From NCBI GenBank assembly GCA_963978895.1, contig OZ022238.1, positions 24,836,515 through 24,900,514 on the forward strand: a DNA stretch of 64,000 nucleotides, given 5' to 3'. A program made the position numbers and the translations under genes. The DNA is from Erpobdella octoculata (Eukaryota; Annelida; Clitellata; Hirudinida; Erpobdellidae). This document shows positions 1 through 15,000 of this stretch, piece by piece. Below the pieces are notes generated by a model, which ran no database searches, was not told the origin of the DNA, and was given only the letters and a program-made list of their open reading frames with translations. The stretch's first letter is position 1, and every line of letters begins with the position of its first letter.

Positions 1-3000
1 TCCTTCTTTCTTCGACACCTGGTGACATTATTATGAAACCAATTAATTATTTATTAAATCAATGTATGATAGCGAAGTAAAATACATTTCAAATTTTATT
101 GCATATCTTTTTATTAACTGAGATCGATAAATTGCTTAAAAATAAAACAAGTTCTCTGCTCATATCATATTTTTTTAAGGTTTAGAATTAAATTGCTTTC
201 TCATGCTAAGATAAGCAGATTATTTAATTGATTAAGCAAAGAGATCAATGCAAGTAAGCAGGTAGGTATGCAGGTATGTATGTTTGTCACAATGCAAGTA
301 AGCAAGCAAGCAGGTATTTATGTTTGTTACCTTAGGGAAGATGGAAACACCTTTAAAGCTGTCCATGATGACCATCACCTCAGATTTTATGTCAGTCAGT
401 CCTTGCCTGTATTATTTAAAACAATGCCTTTATTTCATCAATCAAGAGATTTCAATGTTTATTCAGCCAACTCAAAATGAGGAATTGCCACAGACAACTA
501 ACTCATCCATCACTCAATAAATAATCTTTCAATATATTATAACAATTTAAAAACAAAACAACGAGTTGAACAAGTGAAGGAAAAACGAGTTTTTCAACAC
601 AAACTTTTATTTCAAATACACTCGATTTAGAAATACGAAAGATATTCAAATTAAGTTTTTCGGTTTTTTTTTAAATAAGAATTGAAGTTAAACGAAATTA
701 ATCTAGAAGCATGAATGGTTGTATAATGGGGTGAAATTTAAAATATCGCCCTGTATCTTTTAAGGGAACATTTGTTCAGACTCAACAAAGCCCCGGTAGC
801 TGGCTTACCATTCCGACCTATGTTGAATTCCTAGCCGGGCCCTAAAACCAGTGGGGGCACAGGGCGAAATTCCCGCCAGCCCCCCTTCTCGACGGCCCTG
901 AGGACAGGATGATGAAACAAAAATTACAGGACAGAACAGGACAAAGAATAAGCACAAGAATAAAAAAAATATATATGTAATAAATAAACGCATGAGGTTT
1001 GTTACGCTAGCTTCAGATGAATCACGTGCTTGCTTTTCTGCACGATAATCACGCTTTTTGCAATGTTTACATAAGGTCATTTTCTTGTTGGTGTGTCTGG
1101 CAGTGTCTGCCGTCTACGAAACGACTTTACTTTATACGCTTGCTCTCTCTTTATCCCCCCCTCTCTCTCTCTCTCTCTCTCGTGCATCGCATACATGATG
1201 CTAACCAGTGTTGGAGCTGAAGAAATATGATTTCAAATCACGATTTTTATCTGTTTAGTTAATTAAAATATTTTGAAATTAATTGAATAATGTATTATCA
1301 TCCAATATAAAGCTATGCTGAAAGTTTCAGCTTCCTAGCTAGCCAAAAAGCTGGTTAAATTTTATTTGCAAGATTTGCGTACAGAGAAAGCCACAAAAAA
1401 ACAGAGATTGTAACCTAATAAAAAGTTTGTAAAAAGGATTTCAGTAAAAAAAGTGAACTAGAAAATAATTTACTTTAAATTTTTTTTTATAAACTCTTCA
1501 TTACAGCTCATATAAAAAAATTATCAACTAAAATGAATAACACCCAACCAACCCGACAATATTGTACAACTCCTTCGACTTTCCTTCCCTCAGCCTCAAG
1601 TACCACAAACCTGGTGCTGCTTTTAACTGGAAGTAACCCTTGATGAATAAAACAATTAGAATTTATTAATGAGACCACTGAGAGTAATTGTGCATAATTT
1701 ACTATATTTATGCTGCCGGGATGAAACTTGCATTAAAAACGTGAAAAATTATAAAGATTTTAATACCAAGTTCGCCATGACAATCGTATCAACGCTGGCA
1801 GGAGTTGAATTTGTTCCGAGTGTAAATTGAAGACCTCGCGGGGGATTACCTGATAAGAGGTCGTAACATCTACCTGGTGATGGAAGAAATTAATCAATCA
1901 GTATTTGTGAACACTTTTAACGAAAGTCATAAATATGATTTAACTTATATAACAAAAATAACTTATATAAAAATATTATTTCAATTAATAAATTATATAT
2001 TTGAATAAGAAATAATTTATTGCATTAATCTGTACAGCCAAGAAATATTAATGCAATGCTGTGCTTGTTGACTGTTACATTAGTGACTGAGTCAAATAAA
2101 ATAAATATTTTAACCTTCCAATAGTAACTTTTCAAGTTCAAACTCTGCTGAGATACGAGACTCTACCTGGGACGAATAAAAAATATCATGTTGTATAAAT
2201 TGTAAATAATCAGAAATTCAGCTTGAATAAATTGAGGAAAAAAACAGATTCAAATTTTATGATTTATTAAACAAAACAATTAACATTCCAACAACAACCT
2301 TTAACTATTCACATGAGCTTATTACAATTAATTATTGATGTTTACAAAACAAATCGCATAATTATAAATAGCGAGTGCTCTATATTTAATCCAGTAAGTA
2401 GTCATTCGGATGTCTTAAAAAAATTTCAATAAAACAAGTCAGAAAAAATATCTTGGTCATATACATAAAATATCTTGGTCGTATACATAAAATATCTTGA
2501 TCGTATACATAGAATATCTTGGTCATATACATAAAATACTTTTATTTTTTAACTTAAATTTTCAACCGTTTGACAGACCATCTCTTATTTCATTTTTAGC
2601 AGAATAATTAAGCCTCATGTAATATAATAATAATTAATTACAACACATCTCAAAAAGATATGTGAATAGATTGAGGTTAAATACTTTTTATAAGCAGTCT
2701 TTATTAGGATTTTTAAAATGACATCGAATGATCATAAAGAAGACTATTCAAGCTAAAATGACATTGATCAATTTCATAGAAGTAACAGATTATCACAACA
2801 ACCAACCTCACTCATCAATATGTTATCGAGATCATACGGAGAATGAACAGCTTCAACCATCCAGCTTTCCGGTGTGTCCATGTTCAACGTAAGAAGAGAT
2901 TTCTCTGGAAGGCCGTAAAATACTGCGGACGGACTGACGAGAGAAGTTTCTCTGGTCTGAATCTCTGGTGTTAACACAAATCTGTAAAAGCTGATAAAAA

Positions 3001-6000
3001 GAAGACAATCAGACAAAAAAACGAAGCAAATCAGTCTCCAGCAAGATTAAATGCTTATTAAACATGAAAACATGAATATAAAAAATATAATCAAAACTTT
3101 TAAATACCATCAACAATTCAAAACCTTATATAGTTGCAATAATATAAGTGAATTGAAATGAATTTGAAAGTGGAAGAAAGAAAAATTGTTCACCTTTTAA
3201 GTGGCATTTCAGACAATTTCTCTCTACAGTTGAAGAAGATTTTAACATCTGCATTTATGATGTCCTTCAATACCTGAGATCACGATTATTTATTTTAAAA
3301 AAATCAGTTTATTTATATATGCAAATATAACAAACTATATCTAATGACATGCATTGTTAATAAAATAATTTTAAAAAATCTTTGTAACCAATTAATATCA
3401 CATTGAAATTTATCGAACCAATTAAATCCACAGATTATCTTAAAGCAAGATTTAAGTGACTCGAATTGAAAGCTTCAAAATTTCATCTTATCAACTAATC
3501 ATCATCATCATCATCATTTATTTTTTAAACGTCCCTATTCCACGCTATGCTAGGGTTGGACGTTTTTCGATATCAGGCCCCTCCACAAGTCACAATCCAG
3601 GGCAGACTGTCGCTTCAGGCCGAGCTCATAAATTCTTCTTCAAGCCCATAGCTAACTTTTCACTTCCGTCTAGGCCCAGAAAAGGAAGCGCGGACCTTGT
3701 CGACCTTGTTTGATCAGGCGACGTCCGAGCCGGCAGGAAATTCTTTGTTTTGTTACCCATATGGAATTTGGAGCAAAGTTTTACCCGGATGCCCTTCCTA
3801 CGAACCTCCCTTTGGTCGCCTTTTACGACACGCATAGGAGGATACTATTCTATTCTATCGGCCCAAACCACAAAGCATAAATAACTAATAAATAAAAATT
3901 AACCAACTGAAATGATTGGAATGAACTTCTGAGCAGCCCTTGAAACTGGATCAAGAATGGCCACAAGTTCAAATGTTGGTCCATTTTCTGAAGGTTCAAC
4001 ATGAAGGACACTGTTCTGCTGGTCGGGAAACTTGAATTTAACTCTGTTCTCCCTATTACCTTGTGACATCAATAAACTCTCCAACTGCATGGCCAGTTCT
4101 GAGCTCCTATGATGATGATGATGATGATGATGATGAAACGATTAACAAAAACATGATTATTGTTGTTTAGTGTTCTGGTTATAGATGACATATGCATTCC
4201 GGTTAATTCTTGAATCATTACAGTGAACATGGAAATGTAGAAAAAACAAATAATCGTGAAATTACTAAAGTTATAAAAAAGTTTAAGCAGAAAATGCAGA
4301 AATGTCATAATAAAATGTTCCATATCAATAGTTATGATGGAAAGAATGTCATAAAAATGATAACAACAATGATGAATTTAATAAATAAATTTCCTCTCAC
4401 TCTTCTCCTCCAAGCTTTAAAGACTGAACAACTTTCTCAATTTTCTCTGAAAACGTTGCTATGGAAACCTTCTCAAGAAGATCAAAATCCTTTTCAATCA
4501 GTGCCGACTTAACATCCAAAGGTCCAATCACCTGCAATTAAATTAAAAAAAACAAAAATCTTAAAGTATTTCTTCAGTTCCTAGCAATTTAATTCATGAT
4601 GAATGAATGAATGAATGTTAGATAATATTTAAGGTGGTGTAAGTCCATGTTAATGGGCCTCAAGGCCTTAATCTCCTTAATAAATTAGAACAATATTTAA
4701 TTAAAAAAAACTATGTGCATAATTAACAAGCTAACCTTTCCATTTGCAACAACAGCCATATAAGATGAATCGATCTTCAGTATTTTGTTACAAAACAACT
4801 TGTGAATGTGCAACAACTCTGATGATTTCTCATTGAGATCACGATAGAAAGAATCTACATCCATGTTCTGATGAATATTTTAATCAAATTTTTTTATGTG
4901 CTGTTTTATTAAAAACTAATAAATTTAATTATATATTTTATTCAAATTTCGTCCAATCTATCTGAAAATTTAATAAAAGACAATGTCATTGAAAACAATT
5001 CAGTTTTAACTCGATTGGATGAAGGAAAGTGTTTTTTTAAGCATCAAAGGGTCCCAAGCATGGCCCATGCAAGCAAACATGGTGAAGTAAATAAGTTCTA
5101 TCATGGTTCTATCTATCATGGCTTTCCTAGTACCTCACTGATCGCTCTCAATTTGTCAAACTTGGTAATTTTTCATCACCTTCTGTCAAACTTACTCATG
5201 GAGTACCCCAGGGTAGTGTTCTAGGTCCTCTTCTGTTCACAACTTACATATCACCTGTCAGCGATTTAATATCTTCGCACAACTTAGGTTATCATCATTA
5301 CGCTGACGACACGCAGCTCTTCATATCGCTCACTCCTAAGCACTACTCTTCCACAATCCAAACACTCACTTCTTGCATCAACGCCATTGAAATGTGGTTT
5401 CTGCAAAATAACCTCCAGTTTAACACCACGAAAACCGAGATATCTCTCCTCGGATCATTTCATCAAATAAACTCACTTTCACATCTTTCATCGTTACTGT
5501 TGGGCGCAGGATCCGTTAATGTTTCGCCTTCTCTTAAAATTCTAGGCGTATTTTTAGATAACAAACTTACATTTTCTATCATCAAATCATGCAATCACCA
5601 CCTTAGAGCTATACGTCACATTAGACCTCTACTCACTACTGAGTTCGCTAGTATGCTCATTCGCTGTCTCATACTATCTAGAATTGATTATTGCAACTCA
5701 ATTCTCTACAACATCTCAACTCACCAAACATGTCGTCTCCAAAGAATCATGAAGTGTGCTGCCAAAATAGCTCTCAACATCCCTAGCTCAGTTCATCAAC
5801 CTGCCATTAACTTCTTCGCCAAACTACACTGGTTACCTATCCCCTATCGCATCCATTTCAAAATAGCATTCATAACCTACAAAACCCTTGCCACTTCATC
5901 TCCTATATACCTACACAAACTCCTAACTGCAAGATCTATTTCTAAACAACTTCGCTCTACATCCTCCCTTCATCTACAACAAAAACTACAATCAACAGCT

Positions 6001-9000
6001 GCCCCAGCTGTTTGGAATTCTCTTCCTCCGGATATTAGGGACTCTCCAAACGTCAACATTTTTAAATTTAAACTTAAGACTCATTATTTCAATACTAGTC
6101 TTAAGGAACCTTCGTAAGCGCCTCAGACTTTCCTGGCGCTATATAAATAAATTATTATTATTATAAAATATTTAAAAAGGTATACATAACAATTTTAATA
6201 AAACTCACAAATTAAAGAGGGAAAGAAAGAAAGCAGCCAAAACAAATGTATTCTTACCCCAACTGCAAAGTCTGAAGCAGATTTAAGTCCGCTTTGAATT
6301 TCTATAGCGTTTTCTTCTTTTAGAATTTTAAAGAGGAAATTTTTTGCAACATTCAGACTCAATTTTTCAATCGCAAGCTGAGCCATAAGAGACAATTTGT
6401 GGTGTTGTTGTGATGTCATGGCTTCATCAGGGAGGTTATGCAGGAGACCAATCCTCAATTTGTTTGTGTGTTTCTGATGAAAATTATACAAATATAAGAA
6501 AATAAACAAACAATTTGCGTAATTAAATATCAGACAATAAAATAATTAAAAATTAAGCAAACAAATTACTCATTGACTGATCAAATAATTATCTAAAAAT
6601 AAATAAAAAATTCAATAAAAAAACAAACCGGTAGAAATGAAATGAAAAACAAACCAAATGCTTTAATGCTGACAAAAACAGAGCCCGACCTTCAGGGTTT
6701 TCAAGGTCACATGCAATCCACAAAGTGAGTGGCCGGTAATTTGCCTCCTCTGTGGTAGTCAAGTGAATCATTTTCCATCAATTTAAAAACAAAGTTAATT
6801 TATTAATGTTGTTTAATCGAAAAAATTAATTTTCAGACAAGAAATAATAAATTAATAAAGTAATGAACTACTAACCATTCTTAACAAGATATTTCATATT
6901 GGATAACATCAAATTTGTAAAAGATGCCTCATTCATAGACAAGGATTGTGCCTTAGATATTGTCATTGAAGCTGTTGTGAAATAATTTATAAAAACCACC
7001 ATAAATAATTAAAACATGAAACATTTTGAGATTATAATGACATTATTATTGATCAAAATGTTCCAGCAAATTTATACTTTTATCATTTATCGCCACCATA
7101 AAACAGGAATTAATTTGACTACAACACATGGATGAATGTCTCAGATGACCTGAGCCATACAAGAAAACTCCTTGATGTATGAAGTTATGCAATGTAAGTT
7201 TTTTTCCTGGGATATGATTCCAGATTTCAGAAATAGAGGACTCTATCTCTATATTACATGAAGACGAGTCTGTCCTGGTTTAAACGCAGAACCCCAAGCT
7301 TTTAAAACACTGCACTTTAGGCAGGTTTGAAAGTTTTTATTCAATTTGACTTGTCAACAATAGATGATTGAAGCATTTAAAAATAATTTTGTTAATACAA
7401 ACTAAGTTTACATAATTTATCACAACCCTTAAGAATTGACTTTGTATTAACATATAGCATGTAATAAATTAAACTTATAATATAACATTTCTAATCAGAA
7501 TGAGCTGTAATAAAAAGATCATAGTTTGATAGTCACAAAGCAATATATCTTGAATGACAGCAATTTGAGTCATACAAGTGATGATGATAAAAATAATTCC
7601 AACATCACTGATTTAATAAGTAAATAAACAATTATTAGAAAAAAATGAAAATTTTGTGATGAAACTTGCTAATATAAATAATTAAATTTTGATACCATAT
7701 TAAAAAAAAAAATTATGCTGAATCCAATTATGATAATATGGTTATTGTTGGAATTTTGCTAATAGAAAGAAAAACTCAGCATTTACATCAAGCTACAACA
7801 TACATTTTGGACCAAAATACATGACTATTAGCTCAACTATTAATACAAATATATTTTAGCATGCTCTTTGGTGCACTCAAACACGAAACTAAAAAAAAAA
7901 ATAGCTAATAAGTTCAAAATAAACAATTATTGGCTGTGCATCACTAATACAAATGCTTCCAAGCTTCCACAATATGCAAATATGAAATGCGTTCCCTTAA
8001 ACGGGAACAAATATTTAAAAAAACTGTTAATGCAGAAATCTGCTTTTCTGATGTTTTAAGAATTTCAATTATATATTCATAAAATAAATCTTAAAAACAA
8101 AAATAAAATACCATCAGCAAATGGAGACACCTCCGATGTAAGTTTGAGATAATTTTCAGATGTTTCAAGGACCTGCTGGTTCAGACGTGGCATGATGTTC
8201 TTTCTCGTCATCAAATACTCCATCACGTTCATGTCGTCTGTTAAAAATCCCTGTTTGAAATTTGAAAAAAAAATTTATACTAGAATGGATATATCTATAT
8301 CTATGAGGGTGGTCCGATAAGTACTTAGCCTACAAAAGAAAAAAACGAAAATTTTTGAAAAGTGACGATTTATTTTTTAACATAATCTCCTTTTAGCTCA
8401 ATACACTTGACCAAACAATGCTCAAATTTTTTTTATTTTTTTTAACCCGTCTGAACAATACGTTTTCTTGAGGTCCGCAAAATAGACCTCAGTGGCGGCG
8501 ATGATCTCCTCATTCCACTCAAATTTCTGCCTGGCGAGTGACTTTTTAAATTTGGAAACAAAAAGAAGTTGCACGAGGCCAAATCTAGAAAATACGGTGG
8601 AAGGGGCAGCAGTTCGTAGCCCAATTCTACCAATTTGGCCGTGGCAAGGGCGGAGGTGTGAGCCGTTGCGTTGTCTTGGTAGAAAAATACTTTTTTCTTC
8701 GCCAAATAGGATCGCTTTTTTTCTGCAATTCGGTATCAAATAGGCCCAATAATTCGTCATAGTACAGTCCTGTGATCGTGGCTCATCAAAAACCAATCTG
8801 CAACCACGTTGAAACTCGTTAAGCCAATTTTTGAAGGTGGCCATCGAAGGAAAAGAGTCACCGTACACAGCATCCAAGCGGTTTTTAATTTCGCTGCGCG
8901 ATTTCCCTTCAAAAACCAAAAATCAAATCACTGACCGATATTGCTCACTCTCCATTTTTTTAAAATCCGCACTTCCACACCCGATCAAAAAAATACGAGT

Positions 9001-12000
9001 TCGATTTGGCTGAAATTTCGACAGTAGCCCTCTACCAGAATGTACTACGCAATAGTAAATTTTTCTTGCGATTACTGCGCCATCGGGCGTTGAGGCTAAG
9101 TACTTATCTGACCACCCTCGTATATATACACATGGAAATTTCTTTATTTATTTTAAAGGTTTTTTTAAGAACGTAATATAAATTCATCTCGGAAGAACTA
9201 AACGCTTGAACACTGTGAGAAACTTCTGCCTAATAAAAATTAAATGGTTGTGGTGGAACCCAGCACAACAGTTTGAAATGCCTAAGAGCTGAATACCCTT
9301 CAGAGTTGTAAAAATCATACAAGATGGTGAAAATAACTTAGAAAAAAAATTAAAATGGATCTAAATATCCAAAATTAAAACCACTCTACAAACACTGAAC
9401 ACAGCTTTCTGAAGATCACCAGTCTGCTTGAGAGTTCTCTGATAAATTGCATCTTCTAATTCTCCGCCCAATTCACCTTTCGAAAGGGGAACTCCGTTGA
9501 GTAGAACCTGAGGTAGAGTCGAGAGACCACTCTTCTCAAAATATTCTCCACTTTCCTAATTTATTTAATAAAAAAATTTATATTAATGGAGAAATTGAAA
9601 ATATATTTTCAACAAACACTAAATAAATAAATATTTTTACGTAGAGTTGATAATAAATAATAAAAATTGTTATTTTACAACTATAAAAGCGTGGTCAAAA
9701 TGAATATGATCCACAATCTAAATTTTTCATACTGTAAAATTTTCAGGAAACTTTCCAACATGAAAATTTTCCGAAAGTTTACATCACTACTCACGAAACC
9801 CCGTTCATAACAATTTTGATTGTTATATCAATGACACCACAAACACAGAGATTTAAATATAATAATTTTTAATATTTTAATTGAAAGCCTGAGGTTTGCA
9901 TGATAACAAAATAACCTTCAGATTGTATTTGTATATTGATTCATCATCATCCTCATCATCATAACCATCAGCTTTTTTCTCAGGTTCTTCAAAGATCTTT
10001 TTAACAATTGCTTTTGAAAACTTTCCTTCCAGAAGTTTCTTTACAGAATCATTAGTCAGCCCTTTGCTGCTTAAAGAGAAAACATCCTGAAAAAAGAATG
10101 AAAAATAAAAAAAAGAATAAATAGAGGATCCAATAAAAAACAAGATAACTATATAATTTTGTTTTAAAAATAACTTTAAATGGAAGATCTCTTCAGATAC
10201 TTAAATAGCACAGTTATGCCCATTAAAATCTACTTATATAAAGAAGTAAGCAAACACAGTAAAGTTAATATAAAAGATTTAATAAAGAAAAAATAACAAG
10301 AGCAATGCTGGACATCCCAGCTAGCAAGCAAATGTTATAACATTTCCTCTTAAAGCAAAAATTGAAACCTTACTAACATGTGCAAGGAACGAGAGAGCAT
10401 CACCAGGCCCATCCTCACTGTATATGTGACTGAAGGCACGGACAAGTGCCATAGAAGCCAACCTGTTGTCATCGTTTTCAGGAACCACAAACATCACACC
10501 CATCCTGTAGAAAACCATTCATTAGCAACAGAATCATTATTACTGATTTCTAAGCATCTGCGTCCCGATATCGTTATCTCGAATGCAATCGAGATTTCAA
10601 AACGATACGGGAGATTTTTAACAAATATTTTCCAATAAATAACGAAAGTCATACATATTTAATTAACGATTGTCACAACTGGGAATATTTGCAATTGATT
10701 CAACAACTATTATCATCCCCACTTTAAATTCGGTTTTCCAGACAGCCTGTAGCCCCATTATTTACTATTTTTAGTCTGGGAACCGGCAGCAAAAAAGCCA
10801 CGCTCCTCTTAGGCTGCTAGTCGAGCTCTGCATACTACTGATACTACAAGCCCTACAAGGCAATCGTACTCGCTGACATCGATGACTATTATTATTAATG
10901 AGAATAATGAGTAATGTAATAGTAATGATCATTCTATGTTTATGTTTTGGTTTAGTCTGTTTGATAAACCTATTTTTTCAAATTTGTTACATAGAATTGG
11001 AATGATTATTTTAGTGTTTCGATATCCGTAATTGACCGTAATAGTAGCTCATCTAAGATATATCTTTATAATCTCAATGATATTCTTGGTTGTGTGTGAG
11101 TTTGTGTGTGCCACCTGTAGTGTGCACGACAGTGCCGTAGCCCGTACCGTCTGCAGCTGGAACTCGAAACTTTCTCAGCTTCTTTCTTGCTATTGCTAAC
11201 CGCATTCGCCATCGCCTATAAATAAACACGCTGGGTTTTTTCACTTTTTTAATTCTTGCATAGAGGCACTTTCTCGTGTTTGTCATCATTATCATGCCGC
11301 GTCACTAAATAAAGTAAATAAATACTTTCTATCGGCGGTAGCGTTTTATTTAGAGTCTAAATTTGGACAAATAGATGTACCGAAACTAAACAAATGAAAC
11401 TTATTTAAAGTTGTAAAAAAAAATTAAATTTGGTAAATTTTTATAAATTTTTTAATATTTATATATTTTTTTTCAATGAATTTCTTTAATGTAGTTATTA
11501 ATATTGTCTGTCGCGTATAGTTCATCATTCTATGTTATCTCTAGGCAAAATTTCCGCTTCAGTCGAGATCCCGAAATCGTATCGTATCGTATCGATATCG
11601 TATCGTTATTGTTCGAAGCGTCTCGTATCGTATCGTTTAATTCGAGGCAAATTTCAGAAATCGTATCGTATCGTATCGTTCCAAAAAAATAACGGGACGC
11701 AGAAGCTTACTGATTTCACCTAGAAGAAATAAAAGTAAAACTATGTTCATTGGAATGTTTAAACCCTCATATGTGGCAAATGCTTGTCACCTTCAATTTG
11801 TTTTGCAACAAATGGTCACTGAGGAAAAGGGCAGACAAAACAGACAAAAAAACGCTAAAATATATATATCGGTTTTTTCGGGTTCTCGAATTTTGAATTT
11901 TCAGGTTTTCATTTGTTCAAAAGCCAGGTTCTGGTTTTTTATTTTTAAAATGTCAGGTTCGAGTTTTAAAATTAAAAACTTTCGGGTTTGGGTCAAGTTT

Positions 12001-15000
12001 GGGAAGTACAATTTTCATAATTTTAAAAATGCACCTAAAAGTGATCTCAGCCCTAATATATATTTTATGATTGGCTAAACAGATTAAGTAAAATATTTTG
12101 AGAGTTTTGTATTGCAATAATAAACAACATAAGCACTACAGTAAATACTTATGTTGTTCAATCCTATCTATAATGTTATTTTTCTTGAACTCTGTTAAAA
12201 AATGGATCATTTTCTGGGATTGGTCTAGAATTACATGTGTGTCGTGTTCTTATAACGAATTCTCTAGCTATAATATAAAATAAATGGTTCTTAAATGGTC
12301 TCAAATTATCTGTTTGACGGTTAAAACTATTGTGTTAATAAGACTATACTAAAAAAATAGTTTTTTTTTCAATAATTAGATACAGTCATTAAAACTTATA
12401 AAAATATATTAAAATATTGTTGTAAACGGTAAAAAGGTCATGATGCTAAGGGCACTGCTAGATGAAATATATACAACTCAGCACTCATTTATCGACCAGT
12501 TAAGAATGAAAGGCTGAGTGGACCTGAGCAAATGTAATTTATTTAGTTTCTTGCTCAAGAAAACCTGGAATCGAACACCGAGTACTACAGATATCCAAGC
12601 CGATTCACTTGATCAAGACATCTCACTGTTGTTTGGATTTTTAAGGATTTTTATTATATGTATTTTTGTGCAAAATTATTTTTGGTAAAGGAAGATCTGC
12701 TCCAGTAGTAGACAAAATTAGATAACTTTTCTGAACTAGGTGATCATAACTAAATGCTATTTATCTGCCATTAACTAGCATTCTATCCATGCAACTGTTC
12801 AGAGGTGCTAATCATATGTTGAATTATACTGCAGAAAGAATGTTGTTCATGAAACAAAATGCAAGAAAATGATTTGTAATACTAGATTTCAATAAATGTA
12901 CCAAGTTGTGAAAACTCTGGGCTTGTATTTGAATTTTTAAAAGCTTGGGGTTCAGGTTTTAATTTCTTAAAAGACCGGGTTCGGGTTTAAATTTTTAGAA
13001 AGTTCGGGTTTCACGTTTTTTAAAATGCGGTTATCCAAAAAAACTGGGTAGTACCGAACTTCCGATTCGGGTCGGGCACCTGTGGCATCTCTTTTATATG
13101 TACATACATATACACATTACATACATAAATAATCATGTTCAGTAGTTACCTAATAGGTGCATTATATGAATAAAATGATTCCACTGTTTTAATCAGGTTC
13201 AGATGTGTAGCATCTCCTGGATTAATCATGAGAACCTGACAAAAGTACAGAAAATATTTTAAGATCAATGAAATAATACAATTTTTACTATGCCACTACA
13301 CTATTACGACTAGTCTAAAACATCTCCAATTTATTATAGCAAACATTAATAGTAACATCGTATAACTACTGCCATCATCATTTTCATCCTCATTCAGTCT
13401 ACAAACCAACCAAGTTAAAGAGATTCTTTCTGATATGCCTCAGCATCCCAGGGAAAGTGGGCCTGAGAAGATCTTGTACACTGCTCGGCCAGTTCGCATA
13501 GGAAGAATCCCGCTCAAGGTTATTTATGTACTACAAATCATAATAAATCAAATTATGAAAATCTTAACATAATTTTGCTTTACTATAAAATTATTATTTA
13601 TAATTCATTCATTAAAAAACTGTTGTTTTTTAAATAAAAACTGTTGTTTTTTAAATAAAAACGTTATATCAAATTAAATACATTGAATCCAAAAATAATT
13701 AATACACAATAACCCAAATTGCAGGACTTCTGATGTCAAGACCATAACTGACTGCCTCGCCTTTAAGTTCGAGTGAAAGAAAGTTTGAAAGGTCCTGACT
13801 TTTGATGTTGAACTTTGAGCCAATGGATGACAACCCCTCAATAAGTCTACTTTCTGCATCAACTCTCTCCATGACAGTGAACACCTCAAACACGTCACCA
13901 TCCATACGCACCCCGTTCATAAAGAATGCTGAATCACCAGGAGAGATTTGATGGCTTTGCTCCAGATACTGATGGTCAGATGCAGACGTAATTATTTATA
14001 TGATTTATTATCAGTTTGTATTTTTTCTGTTGTTAATTGAATTGATTTAATGAACGAATTTTGTAATTTTTGCTTTTATTTGCTTGTAAATAGAAATTGA
14101 AATCCTACTCTTTGATTATCTTTAACACCTTTCTTCAGACCATCACTAACAGCTGACTTTACAAATCGCCTGTGAAAAAGAAACAATTAAAAATAAATAA
14201 ATAAAACAATTTCAAAATGATTTGCATTCTCCACAGAACTTCAAAATAAATTAAATAAGAAGGTCTTGTAATGATGGAAGTCATTATGATAATTGTGAAT
14301 AACTCAAACATGTTTACCATTCAATCTAAAAATATATCATATAACAGATATCTTATTAAACAACAGATATCCATCCTATTATGAGTCAGATAACTTTTAA
14401 AAAAATAATTACATTTCTTAATTAGAATTAAAAAATTGGTATAGAACTATAAAATGAATAAAACAAACAAAAATTTGTAAATCCAACTACAAAATAAAAC
14501 AAAAAAGACCTAGCAACACTTGGAAAATTCTGGCTAAGATCTTTGAGAAGGTTGAGCTGATTGTCTTTTGGTTCGAGCATGACTTTCTGAGCTGCTTGTA
14601 GACTCAGATCTTTAGATTGAAAATAAATTCAAATATTGATAAATAAATTAGTTAAAAATCTTAAATTAGAAGCAGTTTGACTATTACAAACACATAATAA
14701 ACTCAGTGAATAATAAATATTTACTGATCAAATCTCAAATAATGAAACACATTTCACACAGTGACAGTCACATCACCTTGCATCTGCCAAACTTTCAATG
14801 GTGCCATATCACTCTGGCTTTCTAAAAGGAACTGCTTAAAGTCAGAAAGATCTTTTGTCGACTCAGGGTACAGAGATCTTTTAAATAATTTTTAAAAACA
14901 TTTTAATTCATCTAAAGCTAAACAAATACAAAACAAAAGCCTAAAAAATTCTTAAAATTACTTCAACTTTGAGAAAAGAAATCCCTGAACTTCATCATCT

